From the NCBI RefSeq assembly GCF_018129965.1, contig NZ_JAFCKW010000018.1:1-64000 (forward strand): a stretch of DNA of 64,000 nt, written 5' to 3'. The stretch is from Bradyrhizobium diazoefficiens. Its GTDB lineage: Bacteria > Pseudomonadota > Alphaproteobacteria > Rhizobiales > Xanthobacteraceae. Within the stretch, counting starts at the first letter, position 1. Every line of letters starts with the position of its first letter. This document shows positions 63,818 through 64,000 of this stretch, piece by piece. The notes beneath the pieces were generated by a model. It had not been told where the DNA came from. It saw only the letters and a list, made by a program, of their open reading frames with translations, and ran no database searches. The position numbers and the translations under genes were made by a program.

Positions 63818-64000
63818 ATGGCCACAGCAGCTAACCAGGTCGGTCGCGTCACCCAGGTCATGGGCGCCGTTGTCGACGTTCAGTTCGAAGGCCACCTGCC
63901 GGCCATTCTGAATTCGCTGGAAACCAGGAACGGCAACATCCGCCTGGTGCTCGAGGTTGCGCAGCATCTCGGTGAATCCACCGTGCGCACGATCGCGATG
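63818..64000 (+). CDS. atpD: ATP synthase F1 beta subunit (3' truncated by window end)
   Basis: 61 codons are visible from an ATG with AAGGAGAG upstream. The start ATAANQVGRVTQVMGAVVDV and the following QFEGHLPAILNSLET match the beta-subunit N-terminal barrel. The remaining about 420 codons, with the catalytic P-loop, lie outside the window. Confidence 0.95.
   Translation, partial: MATAANQVGRVTQVMGAVVDVQFEGHLPAILNSLETRNGNIRLVLEVAQHLGESTVRTIAM

Overview
The window is high-GC chromosomal DNA from an alphaproteobacterium, almost certainly Bradyrhizobium or a very close relative (Nitrobacteraceae). The support is gene content and order (ccmABCDG, mdh-sucCD-sucAB-lpd, xerC-priA-rlpA-atpHAGD, dapF-mtaB-ftsY-yciB), many small secreted or DUF proteins typical of that group, and a dense set of palindromic intergenic repeats. 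No phage, IS element, CRISPR array, rRNA or convincing tRNA is present. It is mostly core genome, so the novel signals lie mainly between genes.

Layout. 1-5.3 kb: small hypotheticals, asd, beta-carbonic anhydrase, a CitE-like lyase, a low-GC orphan and a DUF6455 protein. 5.4-11.1 kb: a DXD glycosyltransferase, leuD, a minimal zincin, three small secreted proteins, leuC with a short leader ORF, and rplS. 11.2-18.4 kb: trmD, rimM, rpsP and ffh on the minus strand; the usual ffh-rpsP-rimM-trmD-rplS run is split between trmD and rimM by an MFS/LysR pair and two tandem secreted paralogues of lower GC. 18.8-27.8 kb: a metallo-beta-lactamase-fold hydrolase, a SIMPL/GyrI-like exported pair, dapF-mtaB, DUF2336, an RluA-like synthase, ftsY and yciB. 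27.9-31.1 kb: cytochrome c maturation genes ccmA-B-C-D-G on the minus strand, with a FixK-type box before ccmC.

31.3-37.6 kb: acnA, DUF1223, a strong candidate small RNA at about 35230-35352 (minus), DUF2794, GNAT, and a Bax-inhibitor-1 gene with a leader hairpin resembling the Rhizobiales ybhL motif. 37.8-44 kb: an FtsX-type permease and its ATPase divergent from a TesA-like esterase (the E. coli tesA/ybbA-ybbP arrangement), then thpR and zapE. 44.1-55.3 kb: a TCA block of mdh, sucC, a DUF1579 gene, sucD, sucA, sucB, an SDR, lpd and a membrane protein. 55.4-64 kb: DUF4337, xerC, priA, rlpA, a long AT-richer intergenic region with a perfect CtrA-type box enclosing a CcrM site, then atpH-atpA-atpG-atpD; atpD runs off the window.

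Functionally the region covers the TCA cycle (acnA, mdh, sucCD, sucAB-lpd), ATP synthase, cytochrome c maturation, SRP targeting (ffh, ftsY), ribosome and tRNA maturation, leucine and lysine/DAP biosynthesis, and cell-cycle or division functions (xerC, priA, zapE, yciB, rlpA). At least seventeen repeat elements in about six families sit in the gaps, several inside operons (atpA/atpG, ccmA/ccmB, sucA/sucB, ftsY/yciB).
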